A stretch of 64,000 nt of DNA, from assembly GCA_029204225.1 (NCBI GenBank), contig MU832581.1, positions 1-64,000 of the forward strand, given 5' to 3'. Numbering within the stretch: position 1 is the stretch's first letter; each line of letters begins with the position of its first letter. Under the pieces are notes generated by a model. It had not been told where the DNA came from and searched no databases. It saw only the letters and a list, made by a program, of their open reading frames with translations. A program made the position numbers and the translations under genes. Below are positions 35,608-45,660 of this stretch, in pieces. Source of the DNA: Diphasiastrum complanatum (lineage: Eukaryota; Streptophyta; Lycopodiopsida; Lycopodiales; Lycopodiaceae).

Positions 35608-35721
35608 CTTTCTATTGAATATAGAAAAGGGAGAGGCGCAGGCTTGACAATGCGAGGCGTCCAAAACCCAGCTGCTACCCCTTGCAGCAGGCCTTGGCGG
35701 CAATCCCAATTTCTCCAACAT
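35608..35721 (-). CDS. FYVE-domain protein, exon 1 (start and first half of FYVE finger)
   Basis: The ATG at 35719-35721 begins MLEKLGLPPRPAARGSSWVL, followed by DASHCQACASPFSIFNRK and a GT donor. This contains the FYVE W-x-x-D motif (WVLD) and the first zinc pair (CQAC). The exon is exactly 38 codons, phase 0. It ends with RK, and exon 2 starts with HHCRRCG, so the pair completes the diagnostic R/K-R/K-H-H-C-R-x-C-G core. The frame is open further upstream through the GA tract, but that extension is low-complexity Arg-Glu. The internal Met was chosen because relatives start M-L-E-K-(I/L)-G-L-P-P. Confidence 0.87.
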
Positions 35722-35777
35722 AGCTGCTGCTTTTGCTTCGCTTACCTTTCTTCTCTCCTCTTGCACACAATACCCAC

Positions 35778-35779
<2 letters not shown>

Positions 35780-35825
<46 letters not shown>
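35780..35825. repeat. (CT)n/(GA)n tract upstream of the FYVE start codon
   Basis: About 46 bases of perfect CT on the plus strand, hence GA in the leader of the minus-strand gene, 59-104 bp upstream of the ATG. A TATA-like attataaaac on the minus strand lies just beyond it (about 35840-35849), which would place transcription start in or next to the tract. GA repeats in plant leaders are known binding sites for BBR/BPC GAGA factors. Binding here is inference. Confidence 0.75.
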
Positions 35826-35830
<5 letters not shown>

Positions 35831-35849
35831 GGTTGCATGTTTTATAATT

Positions 35850-36740
35850 CTTAAGTAATGAAGGGGAGTCCGACTTCATTTACTCAAACGAGAGTAAAAA
35901 ATGAATTCCTTATTCGTTACCAAAGCACACTTCTATAATGCCTTTTGTTGGCCCGGCCTTGCATTGCAAAGTCAATACTATGTGGTGAGGTTGGTCAATG
36001 GAGTTATCAAAAAGTTAACATTAAAGATTAATTACTGTGGCAGCCCAAATTTGCAACCCAAATTTTAAAGTTTTAAACCTTGATTTAGGGCTAAAGTAGC
36101 ATGAATCGTGTTAAAAAAAAAAGCATTTGCTTTATTATGCATGGCGGTTACTTCTCTATGCATGTGAGTCGTGGACCGTAGTTGATGAGTTTTAAAGAGA
36201 GCTGTTGGATGGAAAGAACTGATGTCGTCGATGGTGGGGCATACATTCCATGCCCTTCTATTTTGTCGCCTTTAGAAACGTCGGGGTTTTCAGGAGGGAG
36301 CGAGAGAGTGAGAGAGAATCGTGATAACATGAAGGATAAGATAGAGCAAGATGGTGCAGCGACTGACCTATAGACGACAACATAGCTATGCCACACGATC
36401 AAATCAAACTCGTGGTGAAAACCCTTGGTATGCGGAGGAGTAGGCCACCTTTTTCCTTGCTTTTCATTATGAGGCTTTTGGTTTGTAGCTTGGCAGTTCC
36501 TGTAACGTTTGTTGGCCAATTTTATGTTTGTGTATGTGATGTGCTTTATAGATTCCATCGGTGGCTAGGAGTTGCAGCTACTAAAACTAAATGAGTCCAC
36601 ACAAATAAAGCAATTCCCTCATGGTACCCACCTGGCCCCATCTGTCACTTTTCAGTTAACGAAATATTCTTCCGTCTGATTGCTAGAATCATTAACTTGC
36701 CAGCTTGCAGCTTTTAATTTGATTGTAAGCTTGATATTGA
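35850..36740. other. FYVE gene upstream region; no gene seen
   Basis: Mixed-composition sequence with small ORFs on both strands and no motif. It probably holds the promoter of the FYVE gene. Confidence 0.45.
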
Positions 36741-37447
36741 TCGTCTGACTTGTTTATCACTGCCCTTCGTACCAAGTTGGGACTCCCACATCCAATGTTA
36801 AGTGGGGCGCTCTCTAAGTGTTCATGTGGTCATGTGTTGGATTCTCTAGGTACTCATCTTATGCGGTGCCTTTCAGGTGGTTATCGTATAGTGTCACATG
36901 ATTCCATTCGTGATGTTCTTGTAGCTATTGCTCATTAGTGGCTTCCATGTTGTTCGAGAGCATACACACATTTTGCAAGGGCCATCTGGGCAATCATCTC
37001 GTCGACGTGTTAACCTTGTTCTCTCTCATGAGGAAATTCGTACTCTTGGAGATGTCGTTATTGTTGATCCCTCTCGACAGGACCTTCTTCATCATTCTTC
37101 CACCATGCAGCTCAAGAGAAAGAGAGAGATTATAATGATCGTGCATCTGGTGAAGAATTCATCCTCTTTGCTTTGGAAACATATGGATGTCTTCATAAGA
37201 AATTAATGACTTCTTGTCATTATGTGCTGAGCTTGTTGTGAAGCACCAGAAAAAAAGTGCAACATTACCATCTGTCATTGTATCTTTCTATCGTCAACGT
37301 ATTTTTGTTGCATTGCAATGTTTACATGAACTTTCAATTATTCGACGAGCTCAATTTGTAGGAGCGGCGAGTTCGAAGCTTCATGCATTACCTATTATTG
37401 CAACTATTCTAGTTAGTGATTTACATCAAGCAGTAGGTTTTGAGTAA
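36741..37447 (+). mobile_element. 3' end of a non-LTR retrotransposon with restriction-like endonuclease
   Basis: Three plus-strand frames in succession give LRTKLGLPHPML, then a C-x-C ... H-x-x-x-C finger (KCSCGHVLDSLGTHLMRC, about 36796-36860), a YRIVSHDSIRDVL stretch, then VVREHTHIL with an RVNLVLS region and LGDVVIVD (about 36950-37065), and finally a helical tail to 37447. A terminal Cys-His finger followed by E ... R-x-(D/N)-L ... D-V is the layout of the restriction-like endonuclease at the end of R2/NeSL-type LINEs, not of L1. At least two frameshifts are present. RT is missing, as expected of a 5'-truncated insert. Confidence 0.5.
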
Positions 37448-38640
37448 TTAGTTTAATATTTTATGTTTTACTAAGCTTTTTAGCTTAATTACTCTTTGCC
37501 AATGGGCATTATCTTCCTTTTTGCTTTCATCTATTTGTACATTGATGGGTTTTCCCATCCTTCAATAATCAAAGCATGAGATATATACTTTCCAATAAAT
37601 GGCAAACACCTCATTACAATGTAGGTTATGTCCATAACTAGCTCCTTAATGATGACAAGTATATGTGTAACTTGCTTTAAATTTAGTTTCCAATAGAAAC
37701 TTAATTTCCCTTTCAAAAAAAATAAACTTCATATTGCTATCACACATGGAACAAATTGCATTTCACATGTTCCACTCAATAAAATTAGGTCACCCCACTA
37801 GTGTTAGGTAATTGTGAAAGTTTGACCATAATCCCCTGAACATGAGAGAGAATAAACCAAAAACCCAAACATGACAAAAAGACAAGCAAAACAAAAAATG
37901 CTCGAACTTCGAATGCTTCGTTGTCACTTGATTATCAATCAATTGACCAAAATTGACAAGCATGGGCGCCCTACTCTATGGCAGCTATTATGAGTTTTAC
38001 ATTATCAATCATGCACCACTCAAGGAGGACCAATTAGTGCTTCCAAGTTTTAAAAAGGTTAGTATAGTTTCTATAAACCTGGATGCATGGTTCTCACTCT
38101 ACTAAACCGGATCCACTCATATTAGGATGTTAGCTATGCCCAATAGTGCTTTAACATGCATCAAAATTTTAGATGATTTGATCAAGTACCAATCGAGAAC
38201 TAGTCAAACAAGCAATGATGGCAAAAGAATTAGTAAAAACTAGTCAATGCACTTTGATGAGATGGTTTTCCATGACTTCAATCATTTTTCGGTCGGATTT
38301 TCCAAGCATGGTCATCCTATGAAAAAATTTTGCACTCACTTCGCAGACTCAATTCTTTGCATACAAAAAAATTTAGCCAAACCCACTTATCCAAAAGAGA
38401 GCTTAAAAAATTTAAAATTTTGGAATCATAACAAGTGCAAAAAAAATGGGTTGTGGTAAGAGAATCAATTAGCTAAAAACTATAGCCTAATTTTTCTAAT
38501 TATCATGTCAACTTCAAACAACTCGTGCACACTCAAAACTCAAGCATGGATCTTTCTCACAATGGTGCCAGCAACATAAAGATCACAACTAGTTCTCCTT
38601 TATCATATCCATAGCAAACTAGGATCTAATACCATTGTAA
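37448..38640. other. Intergenic, nothing recognised
   Basis: AT-rich, with no ORF bearing known motifs and no paired repeats noticed. Confidence 0.4.
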
Positions 38641-38954
38641 AACTCCTAAGATGTAGCCTACATAGATCCAGAGGATGTAACTAGAAGAACGTCTCAAAGA
38701 GCTAGGATGGGACAATCCTCCCATCCATTAGACTAAATCTAACCAAGGTTTGTTTCCCCCATGCAATAGAGCAACAAGACCAAATGAGAAGCCAATAGCT
38801 CCCGAAAGATGAATGAGTCAAAAGGAGAGAATGTCCCCTCCTTGGATGATTAGATGTCGATGGTTTGTATCTATTTATATTGGTGCTTGTCATCGTGAAG
38901 GTGAAAAAGGGGAGAAGACTTTAGAAGGGGAAAGAAAGTACATCAAAATATCCT

Positions 38955-38988
<34 letters not shown>

Positions 38989-39002
38989 CGCGCGCGTGTG
39001 TG
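38955..39002. repeat. Compound (TG)n(CG)n(TG)n tract
   Basis: 48 bases of strict alternating pyrimidine-purine: TG for about 26, CG for 16, then TG for 6. Long alternating CG/TG runs favour left-handed Z-DNA. No gene is adjacent. Confidence 0.95.
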
Positions 39003-39099
39003 TAAAGCCTTTCTATGGATATGCTATCATGATTGTCTTGTATTATTTTTGTTTCTAGCTTTACTGCTTTTGTAATTGCTATTTGCTTGGGATTTGACA

Positions 39100-40320
39100 C
39101 ATGAAATTTTTTGGTGTCAGAGCATAGATCCTAAATTCATGATGATTCTATGTGAATTTCATTAGATTTGATAAGTTTATTGCATTTGTAGCTTTCTTTT
39201 GGCTAATTTCTAACTTTGAATTTTTCAGGTCTGTTCAGACCAAATTTCAACATTCAAATTAGTTTTTCATTTCAAATTTGATTCAATACGTTTGTAGAGC
39301 TTTGTTTTAGCTTTCATTTGCACCACTTTGCAAACAATTTGGGTAAGAGAGACAAAAGTTATTGTACTTTTTCCAAAAGCTATCAAAATAGGTGATTAGA
39401 AATTTCCCTTCACTTTGTTTAAATTTTTCAGATTTGATTTGAGATTTTATTTCAAATTTCTTTACATAAGGTTTTAGAGCATTGTCTTAGATTTGATCTG
39501 ATCCATATGGCAGGTCATTTGGATTAGTATCCAAAAAGTTATGACAAACGAGTGATTTGACTTGATACTCCGATTTGATTCGATGGACGTGGTAAATGCA
39601 CCAAGGAGTTTTTTTTCGACATAGTATCAGAGCTTATAGTAATTTGATTTCAATTTCTTGATATCAAAAGCTTTCCATAGAATTGATTATATCTTTTGAT
39701 AGAAAAATCATTGTTTTATTCTGTTAATATCACTAGATTTTCTTTTCTTAAGTCACTAATAGTTCTCATTATCACTTAGACTAAGTTTCACATGGATTCC
39801 CAAAGCAAGGCCAGTCTTATCACGAACAAGCTCTATGAATCCAACTACCATCTGTGGACATTTAAGATGAAAACTATGCTAATGGCTAAGGAATTGTATA
39901 ATGTTGTCACAAGTGTCGAGCTCAGACCCAAAGTAGACAACGCAACAATATCCAAATGGAAGCTAAAGGATGGCAAAGCAAAGCCTTTACGTTGATCATC
40001 CTCAACATCTCATATATGCAAATCGGCCACGTCTCTGAAGCTCATACATCGAAAGAAGTCTGGGATATTTTGAACACCACGTACGACGTGAGAGACGTAA
40101 CTTCCAAGTTACATCTCATGAGAAGAGTCTTCTCCCTCGTAATGGCAAATGGTGATCACTACATAATCACATTAACCAGTTCAAGAACCTCCTGCAATAC
40201 ATGGCCATTGTCGGATCAGTCATAGATGATCAAAACACAGTGATGACACTGTTATCATATCCACATATGAAAACTGGGTGATGAACATCATGACACACTC
40301 ATATTTAACTCTACCAAGAG
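39100..40320 (+). mobile_element. Copia leader(s) and gag remnant
   Basis: Two initiator-Met-like primer sites are present: TGGTGTCAGAGC at about 39112 and TAGTATCAGAGC at about 39625. They are followed by gag from the ATG at 39792 (MDSQSKASLITNKLYESNYH). After a frameshift near 39990 the reading continues with ISYMQIGHVSEAHTSKEVWD and GSVIDDQ (40210-40240). The gag is of the Retrotran_gag type used by copia. It closely resembles the one at 45.13-45.66 kb. The copy meets an oppositely oriented copia near 40325. Confidence 0.7.
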
Positions 40321-40556
40321 TTATGACCATGTTGTTGAAGGTTGAAAATAAAAAAAAAATGGAGCTTTTACAATGGGAATCATGTCTAGCAAATATTTGA
40401 AAAAAAGTTCTTGATTTGACTCAAATGGCCTTCTAGTCTGCTTTCCTACAATGCAACTTTGGCAGACAAGAGAGTCGACAATTCGGTAGTCTGAATCAAG
40501 AACTAAAGAACGCTTGAACATATTAGCAATCGACATATGATTAAGGTGGCCAAGTC

Positions 40557-40885
40557 TGTTGGAATGGCAAAGTGGCACCACAGCCCACGCTCAAAGAAAT
40601 CCCATAAGTAGAAGTGGGACTTTGTTCAAAGTGGATATAAGTGGAAAATGTCCAAGTGTTTAATGTCCCCTGGTACCAGCCCCTTTACGGGCAAGGGGGA
40701 GCACTTGGATTCGTGGGCGGCTAGGCGTCCGGGGACGGGATCCCGATACGCGGCTCACGGAAGGGAAAAAAGGCTCCATAATTTTGGTGCAACCTCTGAA
40801 CCAGAAAGGTTAAGTTGCTTCACGGTGCAACCTCTGAACCATAAAGGTTAAGTTGTATCTGTTGAAGGCCCACCGAATTCCTACA
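40557..40885 (+). repeat. 5' LTR of TRIM 1
   Basis: TG...CA termini. It has a GC-rich central block, unlike the surrounding DNA, containing ggatccc-like and ggcggctaggcgtccg words, and two copies of a gtgcaacctctgaacca-type motif near its 3' end. Confidence 0.93.
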
Positions 40886-40931
40886 TGGTATCAGAGCAGG
40901 CAACGTGACCTGTGCTCCACTTTGAGGGGAG

Positions 40932-41260
40932 TGTTGGAATGGCAAAGTGGCGCCACAACCCACACTCAAAGAAATCCCAAAAGTTGAAGTGGGACTTTTT
41001 TCAAAGTGGATATAAGTGAAAAATGTCCAAGTGTTTAATGTCCCCTGGTACCAGCCCCTTTGCGGACAAGGGGGAGCACTTGGATTCGTGGGCGGCTAGG
41101 CGTCCGGGGACGGGATCCCGGAACGCAGCTCACGGAAGGGGCAAAAGGCTCCACGATTTTGGTGCAAACTCTGAACCAGAAAGGTTAAGTTGCATTGCGG
41201 TGCAACCTCTGAACTAGAAAGCTTAAGTTGTATCCGTTGAAGGCCCACCGAATTCCTACA
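40932..41260 (+). repeat. 3' LTR of TRIM 1
   Basis: Same length and termini as the 5' LTR. It is followed directly by the aagtc target duplication. Confidence 0.93.
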
Positions 41261-42262
41261 AAGTCTATAATGACAAATCAATTTTTTATTAGCAGATCTA
41301 TAGCACGATCAGTCATAGAATAACAATGAGTGAGCCTTAGATATATCCTTGTCTCTTTTTGAGAGCAAAAACCCTTTACTTTTGTCAAGAATCTGACATG
41401 AATTTGTCTCAAACTCTACCTTATGTCCTAAATCAATAATATGACTAACCGTCGATAGATTTGTCGTCAGGTTCGAGACATACAATACATTTGGTATCTG
41501 TTTCGACAGTCAGTGTAGAAAGTTTAGTCTGATAATACCTTCACCTTCTATTTCCTGTGAGATGTTGTCTCTGAAGTGAATGAATCTTTTGATGTTGTAG
41601 GCGGAATAGTCTGTAAACCATTCTTGATGACTCGTCATGTGTTGCGTCGCTCCAGAATAAAGGAATCATTCCTCAGATTAATCGACATGGTGGTGATTCA
41701 CCATCAAGGCTTCATGCTCATCATCATCTTCGACATTTTGCTCCTGATTGATGGCTGCATTAGCTTGTAATTCCAGCTGTTTCTTGTTGTTGTTGTTGAA
41801 CTTCAAGATTCGACAGTCCTGGATTTCGTGAGTCGTCCTTTTGTGGTACTTGCAGAACAATCTTTTCTTGTTTTGAGTGGGTTGCAGATTCTGGGTTGGA
41901 CCTTGTTTCTGTGACTGCTTTTGATTGTCGTCGGATTGACGCCTTTCTTTTTTTGATGTTTTTTTGTGTTCTTCTTGGAGAACAGAGTCTGGGAGTCATT
42001 GATGGAGGACGAGAATGCTCCATTCTTTCGAGTTTCCTCCTTCAGTAGCATAATGATGACTATGAATAAGGCTATATATGAATGAGTGGAAATCATCATA
42101 TTCCAGTTTTCATAAGAAGATGGCAAGCTAGATAGTAAGGTCATGACAGCATGTGAATCTTCTATCACTGAACCTATCGCTACCATTTGCTCTAGCATAG
42201 TTTTGAATTGATTAATGTGATTTTGAACATAATCACATTCTGACATTTTGAGTGGGAGAAAT

Positions 42263-42883
42263 TGTCAACTAGTTTGATCTTTTATATTTGGCAATTGAGG
42301 CCAATTTGCAATTTAGACTTAGGGATAGACATTTCAAAGTTATTTTAGTCTAAATGTTTTTGGATTACCACTTTTAAAAAGTGAGTGAAAGTAGAAGGTC
42401 GAGTTTGGACACATTCAAATTTGAATGTTAGATACATGGAATCTAGTTCATATTGTAGTAGGGTTTTTGATCTAGATGTTTCTATGGAGGGAATTGGTTA
42501 TCTTGACATCCAAAGTTTCTTTGGTCTCAAGTTTGAGACTCCCCTTGGAAACCAAGAAGCATTTCATGCTTATACATGAGTTCTCTTGGGTTCATCTATC
42601 CATTGGTGCACTATATTGATGATATCTTGCAATCTTGTGTGTAGAATGCATTTTTTGTTGATATTCGAATCCACACATGTGAAATACAGTAACTTACTAT
42701 TTTTGTATGGAAAAAAACTTCATTTTATCATAAGTTTGATGTTTGATCAAGATCTTGGTGAATTTGCATCTCTTTCATTAAGTAGATGTTAATTTTCTAT
42801 TTTGCAAATCGTGTAGATTGTGTTGTCTTTATAAACCAAAGATTAGATGATTTTGGATCTTAGTGATTCACAAAATCTTCACA
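42263..42883 (+). repeat. Copia LTR (621 bp)
   Basis: TG...CA termini, with a primer site one base past the end. Homologous to 585-975. Confidence 0.85.
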
Positions 42884-43967
42884 TGGTATCAGAGCTTGTG
42901 TTGCAAGTTATGAAAGGATAAGCCACATTTATCAAAGATTTGGAGGAGTTACCAATTCTAGATTGGGCTAGATTGATTTTTACTCAAAAATCAAGCATTT
43001 TGCATATGTAGAATTGATCTTTTGTAGGTCAAAACTCAATTTAGGTTTATGAACTTGAAGTAGGCTGATTTCACACATGCCTTAATGGATTTGGTCGATT
43101 TTCTATGCATTAGGAAAGCTTCATTAGAGGCTACAAGATTCTATATCAAGTTTGTTGCAATTGCACCTTAGAATTTGGAAGATTCATTTTTTTGTGATTT
43201 TTTCAAAACCCTATTTTTGATTGGATCTCTATTTTTTGAGGTTGCTAGACTTCAGTGGAGTGTGTTTTAATCTTAGGAAGTGGCAAGATTCATTTGATTT
43301 TTGGTAGATCATAGGTTGATCAAGATTTCTTCATTCTATGTGTTGATTTGCTAGTTATAAGTGCTAGAAGAGAATTGAGAGGTTCCATACATTTGTTGTA
43401 TTTCAAAAGAGTGCTTTGTGCATTGGAACATGTTGAAAGAGAAAGATCAGGTCATTGCAACATGGCTACATCAAGTGGATTCATGTTGGAAAGCAATGAT
43501 AGGCTTACCTCAAGCAACTACTCTAAATGGAAGGTGATGATGGAATCACTTCTTGAAATGCATGGGTTGACTGTTGTAGGGTTGGAGGAGAGACCCTTGG
43601 TTCAACAAGATCAAGTGAGGTATGACAAGAGAGCTAAGAAAGCTCTACACATGATCAAGATGAATATTACCAATGAGCTACTCAAGGAGATTGGTAAGTG
43701 CAATTCATCTCGAGAGACTTGGGAAGCTTTGAAGAAGCTTTATGAATCCAAGTCTACTTCTAGAGTGTTGACTCTAAGAAAACAAATCTTTCAAAGCATA
43801 CAAAAGAAAGAAGAGAGTCCTAATACTTTTGTTTTGAGAGTGAAGACTTTAAGTGATGAGTTAGCTTGCACTGATGAGAGCATTAAGGAAGGAGAGCTTG
43901 TTCAAGTTATTCTTAATGGTTTGTTGGATGCTCATGCTAACATTGTACAAAGTCTTACTATTCAAAA
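42263..43967 (+). mobile_element. Copia LTR, primer site and gag N-terminal half
   Basis: The LTR at 42263-42883 (TGTCAACT ... CTTCACA, 621 bp) is followed at 42884 by TGGTATCAGAGC. After a 570-bp leader, gag starts at 43463 (MATSSGFMLESNDRLTSSNY). It is open through LRKQIFQSIQKKEESPNTFV and VILNGLLDAHANIVQSLTIQ, and then interrupted near 43968 by another LTR. This is the complementary half of the gag remnant at 976-1240, and the LTRs are related, so both belong to one family. It inserted into the gag of the minus-strand copia at 42262. Confidence 0.85.
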
Positions 43968-43989
43968 TGTTAGATTACTCTCCTACTAA
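43463..43989 (+). pseudogene. Copia gag, N-terminal half
   Basis: About 175 codons from ATG 43463. Retrotran_gag-type helices include LLEMHGLTVVG, ETWEALKKLYES and RVLTLRKQIF, typical of copia capsid. The chosen Met follows the long leader; the upstream in-frame Met at 43348 belongs to leader sequence. The reading ends where the next LTR begins, so only the capsid N-terminal region is left. Confidence 0.8.
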
Positions 43990-45660
43990 TCGACTAATCA
44001 ACTTTTAATCTTCATCCAACTTCATTTATCTAGACTTGCAGAACTACTTGGAAATGGCTCACAGGTGGCTCCTACGTTTATTGACATCATCGACAAACTT
44101 CAAAGACTTCGGGCACTTCGATGACTTTGGCCACTTCAACGACACTCGTCTTGAAGCTAAAGACTTGCCCTAATCTTACAGCAAGTAAATCTCTAGGAAT
44201 TACCAACTGGATGGATTCCAGCTCACTATGGCCCACTGGCCATTATGATCTATGACCTAATTACTTGTCCTACTAATTGGATGTTGCCACATTATTTTAG
44301 TATAAATAATTGTTTCTACGTTATCATCATCTCAGATCATTTTTGAATGATCAAGAATTGAAACATAGTTAGCATCTCTCAAGCTTTCAAGCTTAAACAC
44401 TCTTAAGCATTCTAGCTTAGTTCTTTAGGGTTGATTTAGAGTTTGCTATTGCGCTTACTGCTTATTAGCAGAAGTGCTTAATTCAGAGAGAGTTACAGTT
44501 ACTCAGAGATAGCTCATAGGACGCGGCTTTAATCCGTAATTCCTTTGTGTTCATTTCCATTTTAATTTGTTTCTTTTTACTGAATCAATCTATCTTTTAT
44601 TGCGTTCAGTATCATGTTAGTATGAATGCTTCTCTATATTTCTTTTGTAACTGATAATCTCTTATTATTTGTCTGATAATTCAATGTTTTATGTTTGGCT
44701 GCATAATCACTTAGATGTTAGCAATTTCAAAGTTAGTTGCTAAAGATTGAACGTGATTTCTATCACTATTTTTGTTCAATACTGATAGGTGTAGTCATGC
44801 ACAGGAAAGAAGGTTTCTTCCGTCGCGCTTACCTACTTCGACTTTGTTGAATTATTTTCTGTTTCATCTAATCATCTCTTTCCAATATGATATCAGAGCG
44901 AATTCTTTAATTTGCTATTACCTTTATAATATCAGAGCAATTTGTTATATCAAAGCAATCTGTTATATCAGAGCTCTAATACTTGATATCTTTTGCGATA
45001 TCAAATAGATATCATATTCTTCAGTTCATACTATCAGTTTCAGTATCAAAGAATTGATTTCCAATTGTAGCACAACACGGTATCTCTTTCTTAACGTCAC
45101 CGATACAATCGACAGACTAAAGTCCTTGATGGTTTCTCAAAGTAAAGTCGGTCTTATAGCAGACAAGCTGAATGGATCCAATTATCATTTGTGAAATTTA
45201 AGATGAAGACCTTGCTAATTGCCAACGAGTTGTGGGATGTTATTACAGGCATCGAAGTAAAGCTTGAAGACGATAAAGTCAACTCAAAGTGGAAATTGAG
45301 GATCGTAAAGCTTTCGCGCTTATTAACCTCAATATATCATATACTCAAATTGGCCACATAGTTGAAGCCAAAACTTCAAAAGAAGTTTGGGACATCCTGA
45401 GCTTACTATATGATGTGAAAGATGTAGCTACCAAGTTACATCTACGAAGAAAATTCTTCACACTCAAGATGTCGAATAGTGATTCTTTTTATAATCACAT
45501 TAACCAGTTTAAAAATCTCTTGCAACAAATGTTGGTTGTCGGATCAGTCATAGATGATCAAGATGCAATCATGACATTGCATTCAAGCTCGTCCTCTACA
45601 TATGAGAACTGGGTGATGACCATATCGACACACTTATTTTTCAACTTGACTTTGTGAACT
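43968..45660 (+). mobile_element. Copia LTR, repeated primer-like motifs and broken gag
   Basis: An LTR-like block runs from about 43968 (TGTTAGATT) to 44884 (TTTCCA), with a TATA-like tataaata near 44314. TGATATCAGAGC then follows at 44888, and the motif atatcagagc or atatcaaagc recurs three more times before 44980. Gag begins at 45130 (MVSQSKVGLIADKLNGSNYH) and is frameshifted. It resumes in the 45289-45657 frame with ISYTQIGHIVEAKTSKEVWD and INQFKNLLQQMLVVGSVIDD, and stops after NLTL. Nothing of pol follows. It is the same family as the gag at 39.79 kb. Confidence 0.7.

Larger units (their letters stand above)
5653..35721 (-). other. Gene-level span: plant FYVE zinc-finger protein, 3 exons
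   Basis: Exons are at 35721-35608, 15526-15358 and 8966-5653. The spliced product would be 38 + 56 + about 1104 residues, counting the codon shared across the second splice. Intron 1 is about 20,080 bp and intron 2 about 6,390 bp. Known family members place the FYVE finger at the very N-terminus followed by a long repetitive acidic and basic tail, as here. The likely role is recruitment to PI3P-positive endosomes; the function of the tail is unknown to me. All three exons are open and free of stops, so the gene looks functional despite its transposon-filled introns. Most of the gypsy and LINE insertions in the introns lie in gene sense. Confidence 0.88.
40557..41260 (+). mobile_element. Intact TRIM (miniature LTR retrotransposon), 704 bp
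   Basis: Two 329-bp LTRs (40557-40885 and 40932-41260), each TGTTGGAATGG ... TTCCTACA, enclose only 46 bp. The interior holds the primer site tggtatcagagcagg at 40886-40900 and a purine tract (tttgaggggag) ending at 40931. The 5-bp target duplication aagtc is present at 40552-40556 and 41261-41265. By eye the LTRs differ at about two dozen positions. The element encodes nothing and depends on other elements for mobility. The target is the pre-integrase region of a minus-strand copia. Confidence 0.95.
40325..42262 (-). mobile_element. Copia gag-protease-pre-integrase fragment, minus strand
   Basis: The minus-strand gag from 42246 down includes YVQNHINQFKTMLEQM, GSVIEDSHAVMTLLSSLPSS and a basic tail. 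The protease/pre-integrase area near 41330-41500 includes PNVLYVSNLTTNLSTVSHII. GAG-pre-integrase with RLGHLNHMSIANM and CQSCIVGKQTRRPF is at 40430-40550. The last two blocks are separated by the TRIM element at 40557-41260. Frames are broken. It is cut off at 42262 by the insertion of another copia LTR within the gag coding sequence (FLPLKMSE). Confidence 0.75.

Noticed and set aside
35422-35838. Open frame starting with a long Arg-Glu run ahead of the FYVE exon
   Set aside because: The Arg-Glu run is the GA microsatellite read in frame, and the part after RK is intron. The real coding exon is 35608-35721.
40648-41217. Two repeated ORFs beginning MSKCLMSPGTSPF
   Set aside because: They are the two LTRs of the TRIM; no coding function is expected.
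42251-42262. gtgggagaaa as a polypurine tract before the LTR at 42263
   Set aside because: It reads as minus-strand gag codons (LPLKMSE) homologous to the gag at 45.47 kb, so it is target sequence, not a purine tract.
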